Shown piece by piece: positions 1-12,300 of a stretch of DNA of 64,000 bases; within the stretch, counting starts at the first letter, position 1; each line of letters starts with the position of its first letter. The stretch spans positions 5,921,072 through 5,985,071 of the forward strand of contig NC_036448.1 in the NCBI RefSeq assembly GCF_002775205.1, read 5' to 3'. A model generated the notes under the pieces. It was not told the DNA's origin. It did not search any database and saw only the letters and a list, made by a program, of their open reading frames with translations. A program made the translations under genes and the position numbers. This DNA is from Xiphophorus maculatus (lineage: Eukaryota > Chordata > Actinopteri > Cyprinodontiformes > Poeciliidae).

Positions 1-59
1 TTTTCAAAATGTCAGTTGGCTCCTTCACTCACGCAAAATGCTACGATTCCCTTTGACGC

Positions 60-480
60 TACTGGCAGAATTTAAACTATTAGCAACATTTAAGCTATTG
101 GTTGGTTACATGCTACCAATAGCATAGCTACATGCTATTGTTGCAATAAATGCTATTGCTACCAATAGCATTTGGTTAGCTTAAATACTACTTGTAGCAC
201 TTAAGCTACTAGTGCTAATTTTACTTAATTGCTAAATTAGCTTGTAGCACTTAAGCTACAAGCTAATGTTATCTTAAATGCTAACAAACATTTAAGCTAA
301 CAATCATTTATTGGAATGCTATTTCCAACAAATGCTACTTTATTGAAAGTAGCAATAATGTTTTTATCAACTCACTGAAGGGAACGCTTTGTTCATGTAA
401 ACTGTGGCCACACTTGTGAGACCATTTCAAGCTACTTGTAGCATTTAAGCTAACATTAGCATTTTAGCTCATTTTTATAA
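60..480. repeat. degenerate AGCATTTAAGCTA repeat cluster
   Basis: The motif TAGCATTTAAGCTA and its variants (TAGCACTTAAGCTA, AGCTACTTGTAGC, ATGCTATTG) recur many times over about 420 bp. They occur in both orientations, because the unit is itself close to palindromic. The cluster stops after about 480. It has the look of a decayed minisatellite, and no family name is recognised. Confidence 0.6.
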
Positions 481-3063
481 GAAAGCTAAGAATTCCATAC
501 TAAATTGAGTATGTCTTTTTTTTAATTTATTTCTGGATTATTTTGTGCTTACCTTCTTGCTAGAATCCCCTAAACACTATTCCGCTCATTAAAGCTGCCC
601 CTCTGGGTCATTATGGCTCCGCTGTGAAGATAAAACGGAGAGTCACGCTGCCAGAGCATGACAATCACCAGCACCGTTAATATGTTTTCAGAGTGCATGG
701 GAGACGCTGCGGCAGCCACTAAACCTGCAGCGAGCCTGAGTTAGGTGATGCCACTGGAGTGTGTCGTACAAGTTGTCAGTCTCAAAGGAGGTAAAAGTAT
801 AAGGAATGGTTGACTGGCAATGATTTATGATTTATTATTAAGTACTGTTTACAGTGGACACTAACACCAGCTCAGTTTTACCTGTAGGGATCCCATCAGT
901 GTGGCTGAATTTGTGTTAATTGGAAATATTTCAGGACACGGGCCTTGCTGTGTTTTTTTCACCCCTTTTTTCTCCCTCTGTTTGTCATTGTTTCAAAGTG
1001 GGGATTATGTTGCTAAAAAGACGTGTGCTCTGAGTAAAAAAAACAAAAAAACACACTTTGCACTAAAAAAAAAGGAGAATGCAGCTCAGACAAAAAAAAC
1101 AAACAAAAAAAACTGGTCACATTCAACCGAATGGAGTTTGTCAAGCTTCCTTTTTTATGTTTATTTAACTTGATGACTTAATAAACTTAGTAAATTAACT
1201 TTGCATAAACTTAATATGATTACCCGCGAACAATCAACAACATATTTAAGTTGGATCACATTAAAGGTTTATGTAACGGTCTTAGGGAGTCTGAATGTTG
1301 TTCTTCTACAACAATCAGAGATTCCTTTAAAGTACATTTTCAGATTCATCAAGCTGATATTTAGTAATTGTTTATTCTATTTTCTCATTGTCTCTGTAGG
1401 AATCTATTTTAGTCTATATCTTGATGTACGTTAAGACAGATATGGATAAATATTTTTGGTTCTGTCCCGCTAAGTATCAGAGTGTATCAGAATCTGCCTT
1501 ACAGAGATTGTTAAAGTAATGTTTATCAGATCGTCCATTTTGTCTGTATTCTGAAAGCCTACTTCTTTATGGCGTACCTCTGGGCTTTGTTTTGAGACCC
1601 TTAGTCTTTCTGGTTTCTGTTTCGATTTTTTTATTTATTTATAAAACACAGTCATACATCAGACAGGTACATTTTTTTTATTCTTTATTTGTGTGAGAGT
1701 TTATGTATTTAAAAAGCTGCAGCAGGTAAATTGCCGTTTGTGGCCGTGGAAGCGGAACAGGTGCGCACAATGTTTATATTTCAAAGACCAGAAGAAGTTA
1801 AACAGATATTTGCTACTTGTGCGCCAGACTGCAGCTTTATGAGCTTTATAACGCTACGATCTATTGCGCTTACATTTTCATATTGATTAAGATGTATACC
1901 CCACTGGAAACAAAGCCCTGATTGGATTCATTGCTAACTTATAAAATTAAGTTGTCACTAATTCCCTTTCGCATAATGAAACTCACCAGAGGTAAAAACC
2001 AAGTTTTTTCCCCCTGCCAATAAATATAGCAGAGGTACAGAGCTACTTTCTTGGCAGGGGCACTTTATGGCTTAGGAGGGACATGGTGAGGGATGTTCAG
2101 TAGCAAAGCAAAAAAGCATAACACACAAAAGTGATTTACTATCAGCAAGAAGTTACTTTTGGCTCAGGTCTGCGGTATGTTTCAGACTGTTAGCGCCGAA
2201 AGGCTTAGCTTCAGCATCTAATTTCTTTTTCTATTGGACTCTGAAGAAAAATCGGTTTTGGCCACTATCTATGTGCTCAAACCTAAAATAAGGCTGTAAT
2301 CCAAAGCAAAGATGGAAAACATATTCTACAAATATCGCGCATGTATGCACAGACCGCAAACAGAAATTGCAGGTTAGAAGCAACGTAACATTGGTTATGG
2401 TCTCTCTCTCTCTTCCTCTCTGTCTCTTCTTTTCCTCTCGTCGGCGCTCATAAAAAACGTCTTCGAAGCCCCTTTGGAGAACAACTGATCCTTAGTTATT
2501 CAGGAGATACAGCCAAGGCATCCAGCATTGATTTCTGAAATGTTTAGTGCTTGTGCTTGAGCTGAGATAAAGACCTGCAACCCGAGACAATTGACTGAAT
2601 ATTTGAAAGGAGGAATTAAGTTCCAATGTTTGACAAGAGCACGAACACATACCGAAAGGATTTGCACCAAACATTTGAATAATTGCTTGGACACATGCAG
2701 AAAAATGAACCAGTTTCACACAAACATGCTTGATTTTACAAGAAGCACACGACAACCTAATAATCTGGTAAGTAGCTTTGTGGTACATTTGCTAAGTTTT
2801 CCATGTTTTTATGTTTTTTTTTACAGATACAACTGACGACACTTCAGTTAAAAGTTGCAGGTTAGTACCGTAATTCATATCTCATGACCTTGGCAATGCG
2901 GCTTGTACTTTTTCATACTTAAAAAAACAACAACAACAAAAAACTCTGCTTCCAGTGTTGAAGACCTTTCAAAATAAATTCCTCTTTTATTGCAGAAGCA
3001 TAACCTCACTGTTAATTTTAGCAAAGTTAAACCTTAACCTTGAGTAGGTCGATTGATTCAATG

Positions 3064-3676
3064 TTAAAGGGACAGCATTATCAAAAATCGACTTCTTTTA
3101 ACATCATGTTGTAATGTTATTCCCTCATCAAAAACACACCTGAAGTGTTGCCTTTGTTCTTTTATGCATGTTTAAGAAATCCTTTAATCTCCATGGCAAC
3201 CATTCAGCTGTGCAAAACGTCTGGGTGGACCTAGCCCCGCCTTCGAGGACCAAGCTCCACCTCCGAGCTGAAGTTTCCAAGCTTCCGCCTCACAGAGCAG
3301 GCTCCACCCAAAAAACGTTGTTAAAGAGTTAATACAGGAGTGACGCTACGACTTCCTGAAGGCGGAGTTTCAGAAAGACCAGGACTTTTTAAAGAGACAG
3401 AGGCCTGGGTGCTGTGGTGGCGCAGGGGCAAAGCACAACCCACGTATTGAGGCCGTACCGGTGGTCGCAGGTTCGACTCCCGGCCTGGCGACATTTGCCG
3501 CATGTTTTCCCCGTCTCTCATTACCCTCTTTTCTGTTGAACTACTTTCAAATAAAGGCCACTAGAGCCAACAAAACCTTTTAAAAAAGAGACAGAGCCCC
3601 AAATTCAAGGCGTTAAATTATGCAGTCAGGATTGAGCTATAAAATGGTACTATGTGCCTGGAAAATACATAATACT
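3064..3676 (+). mobile_element. TTAAAGGG-type MITE, copy 1 (carries a SINE)
   Basis: The element begins TTAAAGGGACAGCATTAT and ends near CATAATAC. It aligns by eye along its length with the copy at 32889-33503; shared blocks include CCCTCATCAAAAACA, GTTGCC, CCATGGCAAC, CAGCTGTGCAAAACGT, TTCCGCCTCACAGAGCAG, GACTTCCTGAAGGC and GCTATAAAATGG. No transposase reading frame is present, so it is non-autonomous. A SINE interrupts it at 3403-3584. The superfamily is uncertain; the TTAA at the end hints at a TTAA-targeting DNA transposon. Confidence 0.75.
3403..3584 (+). mobile_element. tRNA-derived SINE
   Basis: A pol III A-box-like segment (GTGGTGGCGCAGGGG) and a B box (GGTTCGACTCC) mark a tRNA-derived head. 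The body ends in an A-rich tail. The target-site duplication AAAGAGACAGAG flanks it at 3391-3402 and 3585-3596. The element sits inside the MITE at 3064-3676. It is related to, but diverged from, the GGGCGTGCC SINEs elsewhere in the window. Confidence 0.85.
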
Positions 3677-5148
3677 AGTACTCTATAGGGAATAACTGAT
3701 TTGAGCAGAATCCTTGGAGTCACAGTTATTGACACCTCTGGTGGCAATACTTAAAAAAAAAAAACTTTTGTAAGTGATTTTTGCAAAGTCTCTTCAGATT
3801 GTCCAGAGTCCTGTGGGATCTGAGGGACTGAGACAAATATTGTCTTGGAGGAAAGTTGACTTTGTGTTTCCTGTAACATTTCCATATTGTTTTGGCCATT
3901 ACATGTTTTGGGTAGTTATTCTGAATGAGCCCATGGCGACGGCCCGTTAGAGACTACCAGTCCTGGCATTTGCTTTCAACGTGATAGTATTGTGGACTTC
4001 CAGGTTCTCGGTGTATGTGGAGGAGAAAAAGGCCAACAGAATCACATATTTTCCACTCTGCTCAACAGTGGGCATGAAATAATTTCCCCCATGTTTATCC
4101 TCTGTTTCACATCAAACCCACATGGAGTTTGTTGCCATTAAGCCCGAGACTTTGTTTTAGCAAAGTCCACATGTCCGTGTTTGTGTTGGAAGGACGTGTT
4201 TCCGTTTGACTCAGATTCAGTTCAAACATGCTTTACTTATCGCAAAGGAAATTAGATACTGTCAAAACTCACTATGAGCTGCTGCGGGAAAGACGGATCT
4301 CCTGCAGCAGTCAGTTTCGCAACACATCTGAAGATGCCTCTGATTGAAGACTGTTGCACGTTGTCTCACAACTTTCATAAGATGCTCATATTTTATTAAT
4401 AGTTCGCAGTCAACATCGCATGGATGACACCATCAGTTGTTGGCAAGCACTGCTAATCCAACTGGTTTGCTTTTGTCGCCCCAGTTTAAATCTCTGACTG
4501 GCCGTGTGGTTAGAAAGCCGGGCTGTAATAATAATAGTAATGATAATAATAGTGAATATTATTTTTCTCTCTTCTCTTTGGACCCGCTTTTCATCCACGA
4601 AGCCTTTTTGTTCCAACTCCTCTGGGATTTTGGTTTTGAAGTTCAGGTTTTATTAGAGCTTTCGAGATGCTAACCAGCTGCTCCTGGATGTAAAAACAAT
4701 ACCGTTTTTTTACCACGGTTACGCATCATAACAAACTGTCCAAAAGTACAAAAAGTGAGAGGAATAATCCCCCGGCTGCACAGCATCCAAAACCAGACAG
4801 AATAACTGCCCGAACATGCAACGCCTCAACCGAGAAAATTATGAACTAAAAGTCTACAAAATGCGACTCCACCGTGAGCGGCGCATAGAAAGAGTCTAAC
4901 GGTTGTTATCGAGACTTGCTATGTCGTCATTTTTTTTCGCTGTAGTTCCGTAGCAGCGGCAGCGGCAGTAGGCTTTGGAAATGTTTTATTACCTCCTTCA
5001 TCATGTTGCTCACCGCATGTGATGGCAAGATAAATATGGCTCTTCGTTCAATCTAGTGGTCAGTTGGTAAAAAAAAAAAAGAAAGAAAGAACGGGCCTCA
5101 CATCATATTTATAGTCCATGAGAACGGAAAATTGTGGATTACGGATTA

Positions 5149-6394
5149 CACTACAAAAACATGACATCTCACCGAGTGTTTCTGGTCTAGTTCTGAGTGC
5201 AAGTACCTCAGTACACTTTAAATAAAACAAAACCAGCTTACACACGACTTTTCAGCAAGAGATATGATCTTGTTTTTAAGTCAATAAAACCTTAATTTTG
5301 ACAAAGAAGTACTACTGGCAGATTATTTCACTTATAATATAGATTTTTAAATAGATTTCAAGCTTTTATTATTTGTTTATACAGCTATCAATGGCCTTGA
5401 CCATCATCATTTATAAGAGTTGCTTAGCCTTGAATGTAATTTTTGCAAAAAAAAAAAAAATATATATATATATTCTATACTTTTGTTGAAACTTTCATTA
5501 TACTGAGACAGAATCGTATGAGACAGATAATCTGTGAAAAAAATGTAACTCCTCTTCCTGCTCGCAGTGCTAACTAGAAACAGCCAATCAGAGCCAGGGG
5601 GCGGGTCTTAGCAGCGTCGATCACCTTTCGTCTGGCGCTGCTCATCGCACTTCCCTCTCCTCCACTTGTTCTCTGCTATGCAAGGATCAGCTTTTCTCCG
5701 TCAGCAGATCCCGTCCTGAATGCTAAGGCTAGTTAGCATGGCCATTGATGACGGCAGACAAGGGTTAAGTTGTTTCTCTGCCATTAACGCATTTAGCAGC
5801 GCATACACGTGGTTGATTGAGGCTCCGATTGGTTGATTTTGGTTGTTGCGTCTCTTCAGACGGCAAAAGCAGCTCAGAGGGAGGGTGGAGAAGCTAAATC
5901 TCTTCACAGATTATCTCTCATATTATACAATCATGACATGGTGATTGATTTAACAAATATATAAAAATATACTTTTTATAAAGGTTACATACTGCACCTT
6001 TAAATGTGTGGTGACACTTTTGGCTTTATTTGTGCCTGTTCTGTGTTGCTTTGCTGTGTTTTCTTCTTATTTATTTTCTTGTTGCTATGTTTTTCATGTT
6101 CTTTTTGACCCTGTAAAACATTTTTGGTCTCCCATACTGTGGTTGTGTAAAGTGCTATATGAATTATTGACTGATAAAATGTTTTTCTAATGTGATGCCA
6201 GTGGAACAGCTTTTTTTTTTGTTTGTTTTATTGTCAACACAGAGGAATACATTTTTGACTTAAATGTTGAAACAAGCTATAATATATTTCTGAAAAGTTC
6301 CTTGTAAGTTGGTTTTGTCTTTAAGTGTACTTTAGATATTTGCACTAGAAACTAGACTAAAAAATACTTGGTAAGATTTTGTGTTTTTGCAGTG
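5149..6394. mobile_element. CACTGCAAAAAC inverted-repeat element, interrupted
   Basis: The left end is CACTACAAAAAC at 5149, followed by TCTGGTCTAGTTCTGAGTGCAAGTA. The right end is the mirror image, finishing GTGTTTTTGCAGTG at 6394, with TTTGCACTAGAAACTAGAC before it. The halves match the element at 33953-34683. The middle, about 5500-6004, is a different MITE family, so this looks like a nested insertion. No transposase frame is seen. Confidence 0.6.
5500..6004 (-). mobile_element. TTTAAAGGTGCAGTATGTAAC MITE, copy 1
   Basis: The right end reads GGTTACATACTGCACCTTTAAA. The interior has blocks shared with 30328-30800 and 22105-22330: AGACAGATAATCTGTGAAAA, CAGTGCTAAC, CCAATCAGAGCC, GCTAGTTAGCAT, and a CAATC/GATTGG region. 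The left boundary is not clear. It is a non-autonomous DNA element and lies inside the CACTGCAAAAAC element. Confidence 0.6.
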
Positions 6395-6622
6395 TAGAAG
6401 TTCCTAGAAACACACACGAAATTAAAACAGCAACATTAAAAAAAAGAAGAAAAAAAAAAGCTTTGGCTACAGCTGAATAAAGGTGCTCAGATTAAATATA
6501 TAATTTTCCTCAATGCTGCTGCAATAAAGTTTTTTTTTTTTTTATGGCGAGTGGCACGAATAAAGTACAACCTCACCTGGCAGCTCTAACTCATCTGGAT
6601 CTCACTGGCTGTTTGTGCACAG

Positions 6623-6947
6623 GGGCCAGCCGCGGAGCCGAAACCCACCGAGAAAAGACGGCCAGGGCTGGAGGGAGATCCACGCCGCCGTGGCTCTCAC
6701 CAGCCTGGCCCAGGGCAAGGCGGCTCAGAGCGCCGGCCCGGCACCCGGCGCCGCCACGGGCCAGAGCCGCGCCGCGGAGCCCTCCTCCGCAGCGAAGGCC
6801 AGCCTCACGGGCAGGCTGTGCGTGACGGGAGCCGTGTCGGCCCTGAAGCAGAGCGCGGGGACCGCCCTCACCAGCCGCATCATCCAGAAATCGTCTCATA
6901 TCTCCGAGGTCCAGACTGTCAAAGCCCCCCTGGCAAACACCGGGTAG
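6623..6947 (+). CDS. mkx: Mohawk homeobox (mkx), terminal coding exon, partial gene
   Basis: Mkx is a TALE-related homeodomain transcription repressor acting in tendon, muscle and skeletal development. Only the C-terminal exon is here. The acceptor TTTGTGCACAG ends at 6622, and the exon begins with the last base of a split codon. It gives about 107 residues and stops with TAG at 6945-6947. Recognition rests on WREIHAAVALTSLAQGK, matching human WKEINAAMALTNLAQGK, and RIIQKSSHISEVQTVKAPL near the end, matching human CIIQKSSHIAEVKTVKVPL. Between these blocks lie about 53 Ala/Ser/Gly-rich residues where human has 9. The exon is much richer in GC than its surroundings. The homeodomain exons are outside the window. 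A polyadenylation signal follows at 7208. mkxa or mkxb cannot be decided. Confidence 0.9.
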
Positions 6948-7207
6948 GCACTGGATGCCGTGTTCCACTCGCCGCCAGCCAAAGTGCCTCGCAGTGTGCA
7001 CGGTGTGCAGGCCTGACGTTTTACACCTTTAACACATTTCTAATTATGTTATATACTGTAACATCTAATTAGTACCCCGAAGAGTGAATCCAATTAATGT
7101 CTGCTTGCTTTGCTACGCCCTACATGACCTTCGTTTTTCCATAACTTATAAGAACTGTCCAGACACCGGAGAATCCTCCCGTGATGAAGTTGTACAGCAG
7201 CCGTTTG

Positions 7208-7213
7208 AATAAA
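7208..7213 (+). promoter_or_regulatory. mkx: mkx polyadenylation signal AATAAA
   Basis: A canonical AATAAA lies about 260 nt after the mkx stop codon. A T-rich stretch (CTTTTTTTATCC) follows about 30 nt downstream, where a downstream element would be expected. It is the first canonical signal after the stop. Confidence 0.6.
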
Positions 7214-7794
7214 GCCAATGTGAAAGCGCCTGGCCTGCCTTTTTTTATCCTTCTGCTTTAAATCATCACTTTACAGGGGCTGAGACAACCTAATTATGTT
7301 CCACGGAGCTGTACTTAGTGGTAGGTTTCATGTGCTTTATGGTCTTTCATTTTGAAAATGCACCGTGGAAAAAAAAAAAAAGAAAAAAAAAAAGATGGCA
7401 CACCAAGAGGAGTCCGAACACGAAACACAGAGGTCAGAGAGAATCAACTGGGATAAAAATTGGCAGACACTGGCTGCTGTTGTTCTTCGTTGCTTTCGCC
7501 AGTAGTAACATCCGGGCTGTTGATCACGTGACTCGTGTGACACGACAAAAAAAAAAAAAAAGTGTCTTCATTGCAGTTTTGCGAAATTCCTCGCTTGTAA
7601 TCAGAGTCAGTAAGAGTTGTGACTTCTGTAATGTAGCTATTTCTTACTGAAATCTCCCATTTTATGCTTCCTTTGATATTTTCTCATGTTTTCCTCTTTT
7701 ATTTCAGTGTTTTAAATATGCAGGACTGTTTAATAGCAACTATATCCAAATTTAATTTCCTTTGACTAAAATTCGGAACTTGCAAAAACCAGAT

Positions 7795-8050
7795 GATTTA
7801 TGGATGGACTGATAGATTAATGAACGATGGACGGATAGAGTGATGCTCCGAAAGTTGGACTGATTGATTTATGGACGGATCTACGCTTTAAATTCGGATG
7901 GACAGAGAAACTGACAGACTGGCACGTTATTGTATTATGGAAAAACTGACAAATAGACGGAAAGATCAATAAACAGATGCATGGTTTAAAGTCTCTCCGT
8001 CCAATAATTTTCAGAAAAACTAATGAATGTCTGGATTAATGGATAGATAT
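7795..8050. repeat. degenerate GATGGACGGATA minisatellite
   Basis: The stretch is built from short imperfect units (TGGATGGACTGATAGA, GATGGACGGATAGAG, TATGGACGGAT, GGATGGACAGA, AATAGACGGAAAGAT, TGGATAGAT). Spacing is irregular, suggesting an old tetranucleotide GGAC/GATA array that has accumulated mutations. Confidence 0.5.
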
Positions 8051-9153
8051 CACTTCTAGACAGTGGCATAAGGAAAAAAGTCTGGAAATACATTTTTCCA
8101 AACTCAGTTTTATCTATTCCCATCCCAACTTGGAAAACACTGCCATACTTTCCCAGGCTGCATTGGAAACATTAAAGCCATGTTACTTTTCCACTGCTGC
8201 AAGTATTTCTGAATTATTGTTGTTTTTAGTCATCTATCTTGGATTTTCAACATGTGCTACTTTTGCTCTGCAGACTTTTTTGGGGGGTGGGGGGTTGGGG
8301 TGAATTATTATTATTTTTTCCAAGAAATATTTTCATTCTTACATCCAGTCGTCAACAACGTGCTACGCCAGCTATCAAACAGCAAACACACAATTATTGG
8401 AGCCGAGAGATCCCATCTTCAGGTTTCCATTTATTTAAGTTCAAAACAAATCAAATGTTACTCGACTGCAGCTCTTAGTGTTAAGGCAGGTCTCAGATCG
8501 ACGTGTGACAGTACATGACTCAAAAGCACAACCAAGCAACAGCAAAAAAACAAAGAAGATTAAATTCATTTCTTCTCCCAGGGAACAGTAACTAGGAATA
8601 ATAAAGTATTAATTAAAGCTGGAATGCAAATACATAAAGGAGACGGAGGGAAAGAGTGCTTGTTCTCACTCTATGGTTGACAGATGCTAATTGCAAAGGA
8701 AGCACTGCAAAACTAAAACTCACCAGAGGTGGAATTAAGCTGGACAACAGAGGCTGATAATGCTGAGAAAATAGCATTAAAGCAATAAGTGGGAATATTT
8801 TGTAGCAAGACGTAACGATGTGGAGACAGGAGTGTAAAGACGGGGGGCAAAAAAAATAAATAAATAAAAAGGCAGTAACTGGGCTAAACTGTTTAATGAA
8901 TCATTTCAGAGAATTCACAGGGCTGAGGCGTAATAAAGTCGGGAATCTGAAGGGAATCGGACGTAAACTAGGAGATTACTTTTTTTTTTATTGCTTAGGA
9001 TTAAATATTTAGAATAAAACCTGAAGCGCCACCTAAAATCTGATTATGTTACAGGCACAATGCTGGTAAAGTAATGCCGAACTGAACAACTGTTGCTAAT
9101 GATGGCGAGCCGCCCCAGACGTGTGCCGCTGCGACGCCCTGGGCACGTCTCGT

Positions 9154-9159
9154 TTTATT
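9154..9159 (-). promoter_or_regulatory. rab18: candidate rab18 polyadenylation signal
   Basis: AATAAA on the minus strand, 240 nt after the rab18 stop codon, is the first canonical hexamer downstream. Other hexamers follow further on, so the used site is not certain. Confidence 0.35.
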
Positions 9160-9398
9160 CGAAGACACCATTCCACCGCTGACCGAAAGCCGATTGATGC
9201 GCTCGCTAACCAAACATGATAAAGAGTCGAAATAAGTGATGATGTTTGAACAGTAATTGTGCAAAACTGCAAAGTTCGTTCAGATGACGGAGCTCCCAAC
9301 AATTAACTTCCTTTTCTTCTTCCGCCCCTCGTTAGTTCCGTTTCTCTGGTCCGATGCGTTTCCCCGTCAGGTCGCCGTTTCCGTGGTTTCTGTCGGTT

Positions 9399-12300
9399 TC
9401 AGGGTATGGAGCAGTAGCCGCCACACGCCCGTCCCCCGCCCTGCTCCTGCTGCCCCAGCTGGACCTTCTGACCCTGGTTGTCGCTCTCCCAGAGCCCCGG
9501 AGTCTGGAGGATCTTCTCCACTAGCTCCTCGAAGGCACACTGGACGCCATCTTTGGTCTTAGCACTGGCCTCTGAACAAAGACGGGATTAATGTGGTCAG
9601 GGAGGTAAAAGTGCTACAGAAGAAACAAAAAGTAACGATGACACAAATGTCACTTCAGGTCTAAAGATTTTGTTTAAAAATCGTAACCCTACTTATTGGT
9701 GAGCATTTATTTTAGCGTTTATCGCGATAAATTTCTTGTTGTGACAAGAATCTTGATTTATTGTTGTTTAATGGTGTTAAAAAAAACAAACTGTCCCTTA
9801 CTATTTTCTCCACTGTTCAATAAGAGTATTCATAAATTTAAAAGCAAATGATTAAATGCAGTTACTGTGTGCAGTTTAGTGACACAAATCACACTTCTCA
9901 TGTCAGAATGTGACTGGTGTTAAAAGCTTTTCTGCTTCAATTACAGTGAACCCTCGTTTTTCGCGGGGTTTGGGTTCCAAAAAGAACCGTGATAGGCGAA
10001 ATCCGTGAAGTAGTTACCTTTATTTTTTTTACAATTATTATACAGCATCAAATACTCTACATTGAAACCAAAGAGCAAAGCCTGTTTTCAGGCCTAAGTA
10101 ATTTGTTTTAACAAATAGAACGCTTTCCTACAAATAATTACAGTAAAATAATCATTTTAGTCATCAATACGAAGTACAGTAGGACAAATTGTGACTCGCG
10201 TATTTCACTGTTCCTCTGACTGTGACGCTGCGGCCTGACTCCGCTCTCTAGTGGCTTTTTCTTCTGCAGCCTGCGGTGCAGGTGTGTTTTTTCGAGAGAA
10301 GAACATAGTTATCGGTAGCTGTTGTTGTTGCTTTTTTTTCTTCTGGGCAAAAACATTTGCCAAAATTTGCTGCATTACGTATATTTAAATACCGTAACGT
10401 TATTGGCACACGGGTAGAGAAGAAGCACGGAGACTGTTTAGCCAATCAGGACGCAGAACACAATGTACTGTGAGAAAAAAAAAAAAACTGCACAAAAAAA
10501 ATCGGCGAAGCAGCGAGGCCGTGAAAGGTGAACCGCGTTGTAGCGAGTTTTCACTGGACACACCCCGCAATCTTTTGCTGCATCGTCACAAGAAACATGA
10601 ACACAAACGGCAAAAAGATGGAAATAAACATTTGTTGTTAATCGGCTCAGTTTTGCTTAGCGGACCAATACCGATCTGTAAAAAATTACCAATACCGATG
10701 TTGATGCCAATATATTGTGAATCCCTAGTTCATGTCAAATTCTTCACATCAGAACTAAGAAATTGGGATTAGCCAGGAGAAATCGGTTCATTTCTATTTC
10801 CATCCAACGACAGGAAGGATTTTTCTTGAATTTGCTCATTTTTTGTGACAGTTCTGTAACTTCAGGACTGTTTTTGGAGGAAACATTGCTCTTATTTTAA
10901 TATGAAGATTTCATTGTTTAGATATTCCACTTTTCAATTTCTTCTCCTTCTAAAGAAAATCTGGACCAGCCAGTCATAACTCAAAGAAAACTTATAATGT
11001 CCAGGAAAACCTTTAAATAGTGCACCTCTAAATTAGGAAATAGTAATTAGAATAAAGAGCAGATTAAATCCATCATATCTTGTAATTTTGCCTTTAAACT
11101 TCTTCATTCAGTTTTTCTAAAACAAATTCTAGACAAGCTGATGAAAAGGTGGGAAGCAGGACCAGACGCCGACATGGATTTGGTCACTTAAAGCAGTTCA
11201 GTTTTAATAATAACGCCATTTTATTGTTTTTCTCGGTTGTCTGCGCCCCCCGATTTCTTGTCGTGAGCAGAGCACTGTAAAACCAGCCCAGCTAATCTGA
11301 GCTGTGTGCATGACTTCCTCTGTGACATTTAATGACAGCTGTAACTTTTAAACACAATTTGAAGAGTTTTATTGGCGCCGGCTGGAACTTTACGGCTTTC
11401 TCGCTGTAAACGAACATGACCGACAACATCTGATTCCACACTTAGGCCAGTGCTTACCAATAAAAAGCATCGAGTGTTTCCTGGCAAATTTCAGTCCTTC
11501 ATTTCTGTCCACTTCACGGTCATCCTGAAACCACATCAGATGCTCAAGAACCATAAAAGAACTACTCCACACCGCACACGCACAGACCAACAGCAGCAGA
11601 GCAGCACAAAATGCATAAAACAGATATTTTCACTGCTTTTTCTTTTTTCTTTTCACCAAGGAACAATAATGCAAGTCGTCCTACGTTGAAGAAAACAGTC
11701 AAATTCAAACTTAAAATGTCTGGTTTTAGCGTTTGAGTCCGCGACCCGTTGTGCATGCAAGGACTCCAGGAAGTGACTCACCTTATCGATTTTGTTGCCG
11801 ACCAGCATTTTGACAATGTCGTTGCGTGTCGAGTAGGTTTCCAGCTCGTTCAACCAGTTTTCGAGCTTCGCGAAAGAGTCGCGCCGTGTGACGTCGTATA
11901 CTGACAGAAAACACGACAACAACGTGATTAGGGAGGCCCGACACGTCAGCATCAACATCGTTGTTGACTGGATTTGAACGGAAGCACAGAAGCGGACCAA
12001 GCGGTGTGGTCTTCTTTCACGGAGTCAGAAAGTTTGGGAGGTATCTATAAATGTCTGTAAATATCGGCCCAACTTTTCGCATCGGTGCATCTGCAGCTGT
12101 GTTGACATATGTTGGTATAAAAATGCTTGAGCTCTAACTTCGCTAATGCAACTTAAAAACATTTTCTCTGAAGTTTGGGCAATTTTCTTCAGTTTCAGTT
12201 TCTGTAAACCAAAAGTATAACTACAGGTTTTCTATGTGTGTGTTTTGTTTTGTTTTTAGCATAAATAAAGTCATCCTGTGAAGGCAAAAGAGGATTGCAA

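Larger units (their letters stand above)
1..6622 (+). other. mkx: last intron of mkx, with repeats
   Basis: No coding exon is visible here. The homeodomain exons of mkx are absent, so they should lie to the left of the window. Positions 60-480 hold a degenerate array of AGCATTTAAGCTA-type units. Positions 560-750 are unusually high in complexity and not repeat-like. A MITE lies at 3064-3676 with a SINE inside it, and a longer inverted-repeat element at 5149-6394 carries a second MITE. The rest is AT-rich sequence in which I see nothing. That this is the final intron is inferred from the acceptor at 6622. Confidence 0.7.
7214..9398. other. mkx-rab18 tail-to-tail intergenic region and rab18 3' UTR
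   Basis: No coding sequence is recognised. Contents: an A-rich tract (7369-7393); a repeat copy with the CACGTGACTCGTGTGA block (about 7395-7560); a decayed GGAC/GATGGA minisatellite (about 7795-8050); and AT-rich sequence. The part nearest 9398 should be rab18 3' UTR; a candidate AATAAA on the minus strand lies at 9154-9159. Confidence 0.55.

Noticed and set aside
901..1173. 90-residue Lys-rich frame in the mkx intron
   Set aside because: Composition follows from A-rich runs; no start context, splice sites or homology are evident.
3420..3482. tRNA gene suggested by A and B boxes
   Set aside because: The sequence does not fold as an intact tRNA, has a SINE body and A tail, and is flanked by target-site duplications. 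The same applies to the heads at 15248, 18391, 31110, 32651, 57348 and 61610.
6591..7001. 136-residue minus-strand reading frame
   Set aside because: Antisense to the GC-rich mkx terminal exon, which is supported by homology on the plus strand.
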